Shown: piece by piece, positions 49,257 through 60,357 of the stretch
Numbering within the stretch: the first letter of the stretch is position 1
Layout of the letters: the number at the start of each line of letters is the position of its first letter
From: Brasenia schreberi
Lineage: Eukaryota > Streptophyta > Magnoliopsida > Nymphaeales > Cabombaceae
Assembly (NCBI GenBank): GCA_036023115.1
Contig: JAYKKT010000086.1
Coordinates: 15,639,501 to 15,703,500 of the forward strand
Length of the DNA stretch: 64,000 bases
Direction: 5' to 3'
Made by a program: the position numbers and the translations under genes
Notes under the pieces: model-generated
What the model saw: only the letters and a program-made list of their open reading frames with translations
What the model was told of the DNA's origin: nothing
Databases searched by the model: none

Positions 49257-50933
49257 TTGTAGCAATTCAACAAGATAAAATAGAAGAGAATGAAAGCTAG
49301 TAGAGTTGTCTCTGTCAAGGCAATAAGTTTTGATTTATACAAACTATGGATGGATCTCTAGTTTTCTCTTTTTTTTTCCTTTGTAGAATAATAAGAAATG
49401 AAATAAATGGTGGGAAGCTTAGTCAGGCTCCCCATATATTTTAGCATTATTCATTCTTTTTTTTTTTGTGGGAGGGGGGGATGATTCTTCCAATCGTTCC
49501 ACACTATCATAGCTTCACTTTTAAACTTCTCAAGGTTGGAATTCTGACAAATAAATGCATTATTTATTTATTATTGGTGACGTTTGTTGTTAAGCTAGCT
49601 GAACCACCAGCTTCCCAGGTAAGCCAGTAATAAACTAGCTGTGGGTTCGTCCCCAACAGTGAGCCATGTTGAGGCAAGCCTTGTGAAAACGTTTTCCAGT
49701 GTTCATGAAATTTAGTGAAGAAAAGCTCGTCTGGGTTTGCCAACGTTATGTTAACAGTTCCATGAGCGTACACACAATTTTCAATATGTTACAATTTAAA
49801 ACTGCTGTTCTCAGGCTGCGGAGGGGTGATTCCCAAATCTCTCTCTCTCTCACACACACACACACGCACACGCACACGCGTGCGTGCCTATAATAAGAGT
49901 AAGATCATGTCCTTGGGTATGGTCTGCATGTTACAAGTCGGTCCTAAATCGAGTTAAGTTGGAGCGTTAACAGCTTGGCTTTGGAGGGTTTCGTAGGGGG
50001 AGGAGGTTGGGAGCACCTCTAAGACAGCTTGATAAAATTTTGTACGAATGACCTAACAGTAGTAGCATTGCTGATTTTGCCAATGGATGCTTGCCGAGAG
50101 AAAACATGCAGTCCCCTAACATAACAGTCTAGCAGGTGATTATGGCTGATCAAATCTACAAGCGTTGGCAGACTCTTTCGCACGAAGAGGATGATGGGCC
50201 AATGGAAAGGTCCATCAACTAAAAACCACCTGGTGGCATTGCTGGAAATCCATTATCACATTCCTCCATCTAACTTTCGAATACTTTTGCACCATCAAGG
50301 CATTATTCGGGTTTCAGAGATCTTATTCACACATAGCACCAGGTATCATATGACCGAGGAAAAGTGAGAAATGCAAGCCGAACAGAGGCATATATTTCTT
50401 CTACCAATTGTAAGGAAGGGGGACATGGCTGTGCGCCTCTCTCTCATTTTGCACAAAATCTGTTTTTTCTTATATCAGAAATGATCAAGTTTATCAACGA
50501 ATTATGTTGCAAGCTACAGTAAGAATTCGTTCCATCAATCGAACATACTTGCCTTGGAACGATAAGAAATCAAGTCAAATAAAATCACCTTCCAAACGAC
50601 CACGATACGCTTGCCAGCTGCCACGTTCTAATTTGCACTTTTCCATTGCAATGAATGCGTGGAGCAAAACCCAGCTTTTGAAGGTTTCCTCTGCGCCCTA
50701 ATCTTGAAGTAGAAACATGGCTTGGATCTTCTTTCTCGAGATTCGAACAATTTGAGTGCAATCTGCAGTTCTTTTCTTCCTCAGTAACAAGCATGACACG
50801 AATTCCTTGCAACAGAAACCCATCATACGTACACGAGAAACAAATTCTTGTCAAGATCATTAACGAAGAATCTAGCACAATGAACGTCATAGAGAACTCT
50901 TTTAATACAAAGAACTTTACAAAATTCCCGTCA
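49257..50933. other. Intergenic region between two convergent genes
   Basis: Holds the 3' ends of PLA1 (AATAAA-like aaataaatgg near 49,396) and, on the other strand, of the acyltransferase. A CT/CA microsatellite with CG-rich end lies at 49,839-49,886. No other gene recognised. Confidence 0.5.
49839..49886. repeat. (TC)n(AC)n microsatellite
   Basis: TC run then CA run passing into ACGC/GTGCG units. Confidence 0.88.
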
Positions 50934-53900
50934 TCATACAAGAGGTTTTTGAGATTCTGGAAGATGCTTCTCATACAAAGCATGCACCATTTGAACATAC
51001 TCAACAATATTGTCTTCGCTCCAGTCTTCCGTCTTTATCGGTGGGAGATATTTCACGGTTAGGGCTGCTGGTCTAACACGCAAACTGTTCTTTCTCCAGG
51101 CAAGGTGAGTTCCTGTTAGAATGATCGGGACTATCGGCAATTGTGTTTGCAGAGCCATGTGAACAAAGCCCTAGTTGAAATGTTAACAAAAATCTGAACA
51201 GTGAAACTGCAAACCTGTTACATTTGGAACCAAAAGAGGTCACTTGAGAAAGGCGTTGGTAAAGATAGAGAAGGGACCTTCTTAAAAGGAAGCAATCTTC
51301 CTGTTTCTGAACGAGTTCCCTCCGGAAAAATTATCAACGATAATTTACTCTTAACCACAGCACGAGCAGCCTGAGTGTCGATTAAACGGATTATCAGCCA
51401 ATCTTATCTAAAACAAAGATGCTGAGGAAAGCAGGAGTACCTTTCTCATTGATTCAATTGCTGAGGTTGGATTTGACCGGTCAATCCGGAGATGATTTGC
51501 CAAAACATACAGCTGCCCAAATGAGGATACCATATGATCTGGAGGAGGAAAAGAATAACTTTCTGATCATTGTACAGACACAAAGGGTACCAAAGACAGA
51601 AATCAAAAACTGATGGAAAGACCAAAAGCTAAGACAAGCATGCCCTTCTCAGCTAACCAATAAGAAGATACAAAAAAAATAAGATGACTGAATATATTCA
51701 AACTAGCAGATATTTGAATTATTGAGCTCAGAAGTTTCAAATGTAGGGGAAAGAATACAAAAAGATTATCAAAAATGTCTCAGATAGAACAACTAATCAC
51801 AGACCGACTTGTTACACAATCATGCCTATGGTGATAAATAATCTCTACTAGAGTGCTACTGAAGCAAGATTATCAGATAGCAGCAGTGAACAAACGGCAA
51901 GTGATCTTTCTCAAGTGAGCAGAAAAGAAACATTAAGTTAGCCTTGTAAGATCTCTTATTCCAACAAATGATAGTGATATGGACATAGCTGGTAGGATAC
52001 AATAATACGACTGAATGCTCCAGAAGATTGCAGGCTTTGCCAACAGACGCTTGTGCAGACGGCTTAGGATAACTATTGGAAATCCAGGCTTACCTCTTTC
52101 TTTGCGATACCAACAGTTCCTGTTGGAGTACGCCACATCATAAGGAATATGTCAAGTGGAGATGCATGATTACAGATATAAATAGCCTGTGTATTTGTGT
52201 ATTCTGCACCTTCTATAGTAATAGGATTCCCCAACATCTGTAGATAAAAACGTAAAACATAAAAAACGAGCATTTTAAAATAGTCTTGGTAGAAAGTTTA
52301 GCAAAACCAAAAGAATCAATAAGGTAGTTGCTTAGATGTGTCCATGAAGAAACTTATGCAAGTGAAGCCACTAAGTCTACTCTTAGTAGGTATTTCTATT
52401 GGGAGGTGTGACCATCTTTTAGAAGCGGTTCTCAATAGAAGCTGGTTTTGTCCATGTCTGGGGCTCATAGTAAGAAACAACAGTACAAAATAAGCATTTG
52501 GACCCATGACCTGAAATCTACACAAATAGTGCAACCTGAAACCGGAGAATGTAGCACTACCTAAAACAAGTTTCTACCCTATAAACAGCAAAAGAATGAC
52601 AGATAAACAAATGAGAAACCAGAACTAGCTACTTTATTGAACTAGATTGGGAAAATGAAAACCTGCAGAAAAAAAGATCTGATCATGACAAAAGGTCTTG
52701 TCAGGTCAAATATTGATGTACTGCTGTGTAGTCAATAGTAGAATAGTTATATTAATATTACGGATGAAACACCATTTGGCTGGTGTCTTGAAGACGGTAA
52801 GTTGGAAACTGTCTGCAAGTACTACCAATGGGTCAGATTGACCCACACCAATATGACTTTGTGTGTGTGTGTTTTGTGGCGTGTGCTCCATTGCCAACCA
52901 GCCTATCCACTACTCACTGAGCGCCTTCTGGCTGTTTCTTCACTTTGCTTCTCCTCCTCCTCCTTCCTCCTTTGTTTCTCTTCTAATTTTCCCTTCTTTG
53001 CTTCACGAGAAGTTTTAAAAGGATTTAGAAAGGTACGCCATTCTTTTTTGAGGAATATATCTGTTGCCTTTGCAAGATTGTAAAAACCTATTGATACATG
53101 ATGGGGTGCAATTATGCATTTCAATGTATTACTCAGCGATTCTTCGAATCTCACATCAATTCATCTATTCTAAATCTGTACTTTTGACGCCAGTTTTAAA
53201 CTTAAATCACACATTGTGATTGTTTGACAATGCGCAGTATTCATATATAAATATATTTAATTATCAATACCATGGTGTATTACTTTTTTCATTACCAATT
53301 TCACTTGCTCAATATATTTCTTGTTAGTTTTTAGAATAAATTGTTAGTTGTTTGAACTTAAAGATTTCTTTTTATATTGGTGCACCACTAAATATGATTT
53401 GTCCCCCAATGCAAGATTGGGCCCAAGCATCAAACCCTCTGTCTGCCATTGATAACATAGATGTACTGAAGTTCCATTCATACAGAAACTGTGATGTGGC
53501 ATAACGCTATATTCAAGATTTTTGGCAGCAAGCACAGGAATTAAACTAACTGAAGCTGGCACATGGGAACTCCATGAAAGAATACCAAGGTCTGCGGTAT
53601 GCTTTACTATTGGCTCCCCTTTTCAACATCTAGGTTAGCTTATGCAAGTTTTTTCAAGGTTTTTCTGCAAGGACCATCATCTTGAACATAGTACAATTTG
53701 TTTAGTTCCAAACGATTGGTACTATGGTTTGATGGACAATGATAAAAGAGTCAATCAGATGAATTAGGACTCACATAGCAGTAATGGCCTATGGTAGTAT
53801 ATGCTAACAAACATCACATGAAGTACTTCAATCAGAAGTATCAAATTTTCCCAATTGGTGCACAACTTCTTTGGTATATCTCATGATCTTCTTCCATGTT

Positions 53901-55137
53901 ACACACGATAGCCAGATGGGGTACTTGACTCACTACATCTGCGATGTCTGGTCCATGAAAACCATGTTGCAGAACCTAGAAATGCGTCAAATACTCACCC
54001 TCTGTCACTGGCCTACGATAACCTCTTTTGCAAATTCGTATCTCTGCTAGCTTTCTAGAGCATGATCATGTGTTATAACTACTATTACTCAGTTCCTAGG
54101 AAAAAATAGATGAACAATGCCTTAGATTAAATGAACTTTTTCAATAGACAATAAAAGAAAGCATGCCTTTTCTTTCTATCGAGAAGTGAGTAATCAAATG
54201 CACTAATGCCAACATGAAATAGTTGAAACCATGTTGTGAAGTGTCATGCTGGAAATTCATAGCATTCTTAGTGAAAACTACTTATAGTTCCTTCTCGGAG
54301 AAAAAGAAAGCTATTGATGATAAAGCATAATATTGAAAACCAATAATACTTTTCCATTCATGGGATTGAATAAATTAAGAAGACCATAGATGAAAGGTAT
54401 GGCCGCAAGTAGGTAAGAGATGTTATGCAATGTGACAAGCAAATCGACATAAAAAGCACTCACAAGAGAGAAAATGCCCCAATAGGGTTGTCGTTTCGCT
54501 AGGGGGTTGGCTGACCTTCAAGCTGAATGAATGTGGTTTTGGGCACAATAAACAAAGTGGGCATCCTCGCATACTCAATGGGGAAATGGAAGAGGGAAGG
54601 TTGGGGAAACCTCGGTATTCTCTGTCACTTAGTTGGTTGTCAAGTGTCCCAACTGGGTGCAGTTCTATGTATTACAAATCAAAAAAAGAAAAACGTATCA
54701 GCAAAACAATTGGGGGGTGGGGAAAGAGAGCGAGAGAAAGAAGAAGGTCCCAATGATGCTTTGTAATGATAAAGATCAACAGAATATAGCGACAATATTT
54801 ATGATAAAAAGAAACCCACCAGTAGCCTCCCTGTTACATGACCATACAAGCTCCCTTGCTTGATCCGCTCACACGGCCAGGGCAGAAGAATAAACATTAT
54901 TAGCGCCCATATGAAAGTTGTACACAGCATCATCCAGAAGCAGGTGATGATCCTGATATAAGAAACTACAGAAGCAGTCCAACTGTCATCAACAGCATAA
55001 TCTGTCCTGCTAGACTTATGTACCGCTGTCCCCCTTGATGATATTTTGATGTTTTCAACATTGAAATAAGCCTTTGACTCAATGTAGTCTGCAAATTTCA
55101 TATTTTTAACATAAGAACTGCCTCTAGAACTTTCCAT
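50934..55137 (-). pseudogene. Coconut-type LPA acyltransferase, frameshifted in exon 3
   Basis: 1-acyl-sn-glycerol-3-phosphate acyltransferase (PlsC family, class of the coconut and Limnanthes seed enzymes): makes phosphatidate from lysophosphatidate in the endoplasmic reticulum. Exons on the minus strand: 55137-54820, 52237-52094, 51538-51441, 51370-51278, 51170-50934; all introns GT-AG. Encodes about 296 aa. A hydrophobic segment lies at about 56-88 (IRIITCFWMMLCTTF, IMFILLPWP). The catalytic NHX4D motif is NHASPLD at 129-135, the substrate motif FPEGTRS at 202-208, and the end is HLPESQKPLV. Exon 3 has 98 nt where 99 are needed: one base is missing after codons IIWYP and before FGQLYVLANH, giving a stop at the end of exon 3 and loss of FPEGTRS. 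All other exons are clean, so it is either a very young pseudogene, an allele, or a sequence error near a TTTGGG run. Confidence 0.88.
52238..54819 (-). other. Intron 1 of the acyltransferase gene, 2.6 kb
   Basis: Donor CTACTG|GTGGGT, acceptor ctacag|ATGTTGGGG. No transposon coding motif. It has a short TG run at 52,862-52,872 and a CTCCTCCTCC-type tract near 52,951-52,969. Short open frames inside are chance. Confidence 0.7.
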
Positions 55138-55628
55138 TAATGAATCCTATGCGCCTCAAGCAAGTAATGCAGAGCGTCGTTGTTTTATTCCAGAAGGTAG
55201 CCGTTAACAACAGCAGTACCTGCTTCACTAATCCATGCTTTAAGATATAACCACATATCTGATAAACATCTAGCAAAAGAGATAATTTGATTCATGGATA
55301 TATAACCGAAACGATTTTATCATGTATATTAAAAACAATATTGTCAAAGTTCAAGAAAAGTTAGCACAATATTTGATACAAACTTCTTATGTAAGAAGTG
55401 CACACAGAAAAGTTTGCTAATGGCTGAACACATACAGTGAAAACGTCTTAGTGTAATTTGTAATTTTCAAATTGGAGAAGCCCTATCTTTGAGTAATCTA
55501 TACGTTATAGCGCGCTATAGTGTTTTAGCGGTGCTAAAAACGATATAGCAGTGACTCTTAGCGGGCGGCCCGTCAGGGCCGCTATAGCATCACTAACAAC
55601 ACTATAGTGGACCGCTATAGCATAGTTA
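55138..55628 (-). promoter_or_regulatory. 5' flank of the acyltransferase gene
   Basis: About 490 bp between the start codon and the copia insertion. It probably holds the 5' leader and core promoter, but no clear TATA box position is evident. The far end contains an inverted-repeat element (see next entry). Confidence 0.4.
55503..55628. mobile_element. Small MITE-like inverted repeat, interrupted by copia
   Basis: Rich in GCTATAG/CTATAGC words facing each other (gcgctatagtg at the left, cactatagtgg and ccgctatagc at the right) around a GC-rich core (ggcggcccgtcagggccgc). Its right end seems to continue as gttagcgc beyond the copia at 59,480-59,487, so the copia landed inside it. No target duplication resolved. 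Confidence 0.4.
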
Positions 55629-56015
55629 TGTAATGAAAACTATGCTTCAATATAGTTGTGGAAGATCAATAAGTGGACAACACTACAAAGTAACAATCAC
55701 AAAGCCTTAGAAAAGACAATAGCCGAGAGCAACAAGTGCATGTGAAAAGGAGAATAAACACAACACAAGCTTGAATAAATAATCTTTATTCATTAGCCAT
55801 CAAAGTCTTGAATTACAATGGATTACAAGTGGTATTTATAGAGTAAAATAAGTTGTATATGAGAGGGAGAGAGAAGAGACAAGAAGAGACAAAGGGGGGG
55901 CTGGCTGAAACTAGCCGTTGGGGACTAGGGCCCCCAATGGCTAGTGGCCCTGGGGGCCCTGGCCCTGATGGCCCAGTGTGCCAAGGTCGGGCCGCTTTGG
56001 CCCAGTTCTTTAACA
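55629..56015 (-). repeat. Copia 3' LTR
   Basis: 387 bp, the partner of 59,108-59,478. Contains the TATA-like ctctataaatacc (reverse of 55,834-55,846). Confidence 0.92.
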
Positions 56016-56149
56016 CCCCCCCTCAAACTCACAAGTGGGTGGTGGAAGAAATCGACTTGAGTCCTAAATCAGAGCGTGAAATCTACCAGATGATAGTCAG
56101 TGGAATAGATCAACTAACTAATCAAGAGTGCCTATGGAAAGGAGATGAA

Positions 56150-57319
56150 TAGCACCCATGGAAGAACGTGGTTGACACGTAAGGGGCGCTTGATCTCAAT
56201 ATGTCATGCACTCCATGAAAAGATATCATTATAAACAACTCCGAATAAGACTCCTATTATCACAATAGAGAAATAGTTGGGAAAGAGAGGATCGAGAGAA
56301 TACCCAAATCATCAAGAAGCCAACAGTAATTAAAGTATCTCGTATGTGGTGTCACTAGTGCCTCGTATATTCTACTTCAAGCATTGGAACTAATGTGCAA
56401 TTAAAATATGTTTCTCGCTTCACCACAAAATAAGTTCTTATCACCAATATGTATTACACAAGCCAGTGGTATGATTAGCAATGACGACCAAGATCCTTCA
56501 TCTCAAAATTATGGCTCAAAGATGCTTTATAAGCAATACCATGTAAGTATATCACCTAAATAATCATGTCATCAACATAAAGAAGTAGTAACACAATGTC
56601 ATGCATTTTCTTTGATGAAGAGAGTGTTGAATCATGAGAACTAGAGGAGAATCAACCTTGACTAAAAGAGAATTGAACTTAGCAAATCAAGCTGAGGAGC
56701 TTGTTTAAGACCATACAAGGCTTTTGCAAGAAGACAGACCTTGTTGGTGGACAAGAATAACCTAGTGGTGGTCATATATAGACTTCTTCTTCTAAGTCAC
56801 CATTAAGAAAGACATTCTTCACATCCATCCGATTAAGAGTCTAGTTCCGGTGCGTAAAGCAATAATAAGAAGAGTACGCTAATGAAGTAAGACGAGCAAC
56901 TCGGAGCAAAGGTTTCTTCATAATCCCCAAACTTGATTCCTCTCAAATTAGTTTAGTTCTTCTTGCATGGCCAAAGATCCAATGCTTCATCATTAATGGC
57001 CTCATTTATGTCTTTAGGTTCAACTTGAGAGGACAAAGGCTAGGTGATTACATGCATTTCTAAGTGAGTTTCGAGTGATTACCCCTTTTGATACATCACC
57101 TATCACCTTGTCAAGAGGATGATACCTTGAAGTCCTCCATTCCTTGGGTAGATCCAAGATTTTAGAATCTTCTTGCCATGAGTGATCAAGGAGTCTCTTA
57201 ACTTCCTTCTTGGACTCTATCTCTTGATTTTCCAAGTGCGTCTTTGCCAAGATTTTACGCAACATCATCAACAAGTTCCTTTCTCGGCTCATTTGGGTTA
57301 GTTTCATCAAATGCAACAT
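56150..57319 (-). pseudogene. Copia RT remnant
   Basis: The minus-strand frame at 57,319-57,020 has LPKEWRTSRYHPLDKVIGD and SKGVITRNSLRNACNHLAF, the usual lead-in to copia RT. Further on, in other frames, come MDVKNVFLNGDLEEEVYI (about 56,840-56,780), then [11 protein letters not shown] with an intact YVDD at about 56,590-56,560. Stops and frameshifts interrupt it, and no RNase H follows before the LTR. Confidence 0.8.
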
Positions 57320-57690
57320 GTATGGATTCTTCTATGGTCATAGTTAGATTTTATTATAAGACTCTAAAGGCCTTGCTATGAATAGAATAACCAATGAATA
57401 TTCCACTCATGATTTTGCATCAAACTTCCCAAGTTATCCTTTCCATTATTCAAAACAAAGCATTTACATCCAATTAGACAAAACAGGTGCCGAACCCCAT
57501 ACATCCGAATGAATTATTTCGAAGAGTCTTGGTGTAATATGTGTTTTGTTTGGAAATAGGAGATGTTGCATTTTACCAAGAACACAATCTTTGCAAGAAA
57601 AAGATTCCTTAAATTTCATTCCAACAGGACATTGATACAATTTTTGAGCATTAAGATGTCAAAGTCTCTTGTGCCATAAAAGGGCATCAT
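57320..57690 (-). pseudogene. Copia pre-integrase region with core deletion
   Basis: NAQKLYQCPVGMKFKESF, then SCKDCVLGKMQHLLFPNK and IIHSDVWGSAPVLS: the zinc-binding part and the first lines of the integrase. The frame then jumps to sequence from after the core (GKFDAKS, then a GYS-type stretch), so the DDE catalytic core has been deleted at about 57,490. Confidence 0.72.
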
Positions 57691-58961
57691 TTGTCAACAA
57701 CATATCCTATACTATACAAATAGTCCATAATGTAAAGTCTGCCCTCTCTATGGCCACGCCCAATAACCTTCTTCGAGAGGCAGTCTTGTACAATACATCC
57801 GGTGGATGAAAAGATTATAACACAATTTTTATCCGAAATTTGGGATACGGAAAGTAAGTTTAAATTTAGTTTTGGAACAACACTAATTTTGGAAACTTCA
57901 AAATTCTTGTTTTGCAAGTTACCAACTTTATTAACATCTAATTGTGTACTATCCACTGTATAAATACATGATAAGGGTTTTTGAACACATGATTTTAAGA
58001 TATATTCATTACAAGTCATATGAAATGAAGCACCCGAATCAAGAATCCAAGAGATCATACATTGAGTTTCTTTTGTTAAAGAAGAGCAAGCCACACCAAC
58101 CATTGCTTTTTCTTTCATTTGGGCTTCAAGTTGCTTCAATTTTTGTTCAAGTGCAAGAATGGAAGATGAAGCATGTTCTTCTACTACGGCCATCTTCTTT
58201 TTCAATTTTGGGCAATTTGACCATATATGTCTAGCTTCTCTACAATGATGGCAAATGATATCTTTTCTTCCTTCTTCACTTTTGAAATGAGGAGGTTGGT
58301 AAGCCTTCATATTTGCTTCGGGTTTTGATGCGGCCAAGGCGGTCTCTTTTTGAAGTCTTGCTTCATTCATTCTTGTTTTCGCCATTTGAAGATCGGTAAG
58401 GATCTCTTCTTTTGTAGGGAAATGTTTTCTATGAATGAACGATGATCTTACCCCTTCAAATTCTTCCCGGAGACTTCTTAGAAATTGATATACAAAGTCC
58501 TCATTGTCTTCACATTATCTCTCACTAAGACATTGTGTATATTTCTTTTTGTAACCATACAATTGATTCCAAACATTGGAAAATTCCCCAAAAAATTTGT
58601 TTACCCCTTTATCTCATTGTTTAAGTGAGAACAATTTATCTCTTAATGCCATCCTATGAGCCACATCGCTTTGAACATGGGATTTTTTAAAATATTCTCA
58701 TACTTCTTTAGCGTTGGTGAAATCGGCTAAAGTATCCATATTGTGCTTATTTACATTATTCATGAGCACCCATAAGATTGTTCTATGGCCTCATTCATAT
58801 TCTTTTTTTTGTTCAAGTATAGCATTGATCGAGGGTTCTACCTTCGAACCACTTACATAACCCCATAATTTTTTGAAATACAACTAGTTTTCCATAGATT
58901 GGGCCCATATTTTATAGTTCGAAGATGTTAGACAAAAATTGAAACTCACTTTATCATCCAT
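57687..58961 (-). pseudogene. Copia gag-protease
   Basis: The gag starts at the ATG at 58,961 (MDDKVSFNF, SNYKIWAQSMEN). The frame has several stops until 58,385, from where 232 codons are open. This open part holds a zinc knuckle CHHCREARHIWSNC (CX2CX4HX4C) and the protease motif WILDSGASFHMT, followed by VPKLNLNLLSVSQI and GRLYIMD. The knuckle keeps its four ligands but lacks the usual Gly before the His. Confidence 0.88.
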
Positions 58962-59094
58962 ATTTCAAGGAGAAAGAAACTAAAGAGGTAAACTTACAAA
59001 ATACGATTGACATACTTTCTGAGATGATAAATAATACAAAATATGATTGGCATGCTTCCCGAGATGATAAACAATACTCCCACAATCGAAAAAT

Positions 59095-59107
59095 GGCTTT
59101 GATACCA
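59095..59107 (-). other. Copia primer-binding site
   Basis: On the minus strand TGGTATCAAAGCC lies directly after the 5' LTR, as in copia elements primed by initiator tRNA-Met (usual form TGGTATCAGAGC). Confidence 0.85.
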
Positions 59108-59478
59108 TGTAATAAAAATTATACTTTAATATAATTGTGGAAGATCAATGAGTGGACAACACCACAAAGTAACAATCACAAAGCCTTAGAAAAGACAATA
59201 GCCGAGAGCAACAAGTGCATGTGAAAAGAAGAATAACTACAACACAAGCTTGAATAAATAATCTTTATTCATTAGTCATCAAAGGCTTGAATTTACAATG
59301 GATTACAAGTGGTATTTATAGAGTAAAATAGGTTGTATATGAGAGTGAGAGATAAGAGACAAGAAGAGACAAAGGGGGGGCTGGTTGCAGCCAACCCCCA
59401 ACAGCTAGTGGCCTTGGGGCCCTGGCCCTGATGGCCCAGTGGGCCAGGGTCGGGCCACTCTAGCCCAGTTCTTTAACA
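59108..59478 (-). repeat. Copia 5' LTR
   Basis: 371 bp, the partner of 55,629-56,015, with TG/CA ends. Confidence 0.92.
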
Positions 59479-59546
59479 AGTTAGCGCACAACATGTTTAT
59501 AATTGTATTCGGATTGGGTCGATCGACTTGGATCGACCCGATCCAA

Positions 59547-59915
59547 ATGGAAGAAAATAACCTAGTTAGTGAACTTATGTCTTTCTCTCCTCTCCCTCCC
59601 GCGGCTCCTAACGACGAGACTCTCTCTCTCCTTTCTCCTCCTTCCCAATTTGCAAAACGCAGGAGTTGCGATGTTTATGTTCGCTATCACGGTCAAAATG
59701 TCAATCTAGTTCACTTCTACAATTGGTTGAAATTAGAACTGGAGCTCCACGAAATCGCTTATTTCCTTACAGACCGAGCAAGATATTTAGACACAAAGAG
59801 TCTTGAAATTGCTGACAGAATCATTTGTTCTGCAACCTTTGGCGTTGTCATCACAGGAAGCACTTTCCTGAATCCTTTCAGCATGGAGGAGGTTAGAGCT
59901 TTTAATCAAAAGAAT
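59547..59915 (+). pseudogene. Orphan TIR-like domain fragment (xTNx class)
   Basis: An open frame of about 123 codons from the ATG at 59,547. After a Pro/Ser-rich start it reads RRSCDVYVRYHGQNVNLV, FYNWLKLELELHEIAYFL, DRARYLDTKSLEIADRII, CSATFGVVI and FLNPFSMEEVRAFNQKN. This matches, from memory, the TIR-like N-terminal domain of plant xTNx proteins (a TIR-NBS-TPR class present in monocots and dicots; Arabidopsis At5g56220 and At4g23440 type). The match stops in the middle of the domain: no NB-ARC or TPR follows. The break sits at a 13-bp sequence (ctcccgcggctcc) that also occurs at 59,596-59,608. The frame stays open to 60,125 but that part looks like low-complexity chance sequence. The open frame extending upstream to 59,439 starts in the copia LTR and is not original. 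Confidence 0.7.
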
Positions 59916-60357
59916 AACTCCCGCGGCTCCGCCTCTGCTGTCCCTCTCCGGCCTCTCGCCATCGCCGCTGCTCTCTCTGCCACAACCCGCACGACCATCG
60001 CCCATCGTCTGCCGCAACCTGTAGGTACTCCCTTTCTCTCTTCTCTCTCCCTGTCTCTCTCTTTCTCCACCTATCAAATTGTCTCTCTTTTTTGCAACAT
60101 TATTAGTAATGAATTAAGCATTTAAAACAACAACTTCCTCAAAAATAAGGAGTAAATTATATATAGTTTTATTAATATGAGACAAGTCATATGATTTCAA
60201 AATCAGTGTCATCTTGGGATAATAGACCAAAAAGTTTACCAAAGGCATACGTTGACCATCTGTCCAACCATAAGCCATAGAACATCTCGTGTCCTTTCAC
60301 AACTTCTTAAATTCAGAACTTCATGCATTAACAATATCAACCCATTTCTGCATTAAT
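59916..60357. other. Sequence after the TIR-like fragment
   Basis: Starts with a GC-rich Ser/Ala-coding stretch and a CT-rich tract (60,035-60,075), then becomes AT-rich. A possible splice donor (CTGTAG|GTACTC) lies at 60,024. No domain recognised. Confidence 0.35.

Larger units (their letters stand above)
55629..59478 (-). mobile_element. Ty1/copia element, structurally complete, 3.85 kb
   Basis: Two LTRs (59,108-59,478 is the 5' LTR, 55,629-56,015 the 3' LTR on the minus strand) with TG/CA ends (TGTTAAAGAACTGG to TTACA) and a 5-bp target duplication AGTTA at 55,624-55,628 and 59,479-59,483. The primer-binding site next to the 5' LTR reads TGGTATCAAAGCC, matching the initiator tRNA-Met site; the polypurine tract before the 3' LTR is TTGAGGGGGGG. 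It codes for gag, protease and part of RT, but the integrase core and RNase H are deleted, so it is non-autonomous. The LTRs differ at a number of positions and by 16 bp in length, so it is not brand new. Confidence 0.93.

Noticed and set aside
50585..51007. 140-codon minus-strand open frame as part of the acyltransferase
   Set aside because: It is in another frame from the last exon (stop at 50,934) and has no motif of the family; mostly 3' flank.
59439..60125. 228-codon open frame as one protein
   Set aside because: The first 36 codons come from the copia LTR and flank, and the end is low-complexity; only 59,547-59,915 shows domain similarity.
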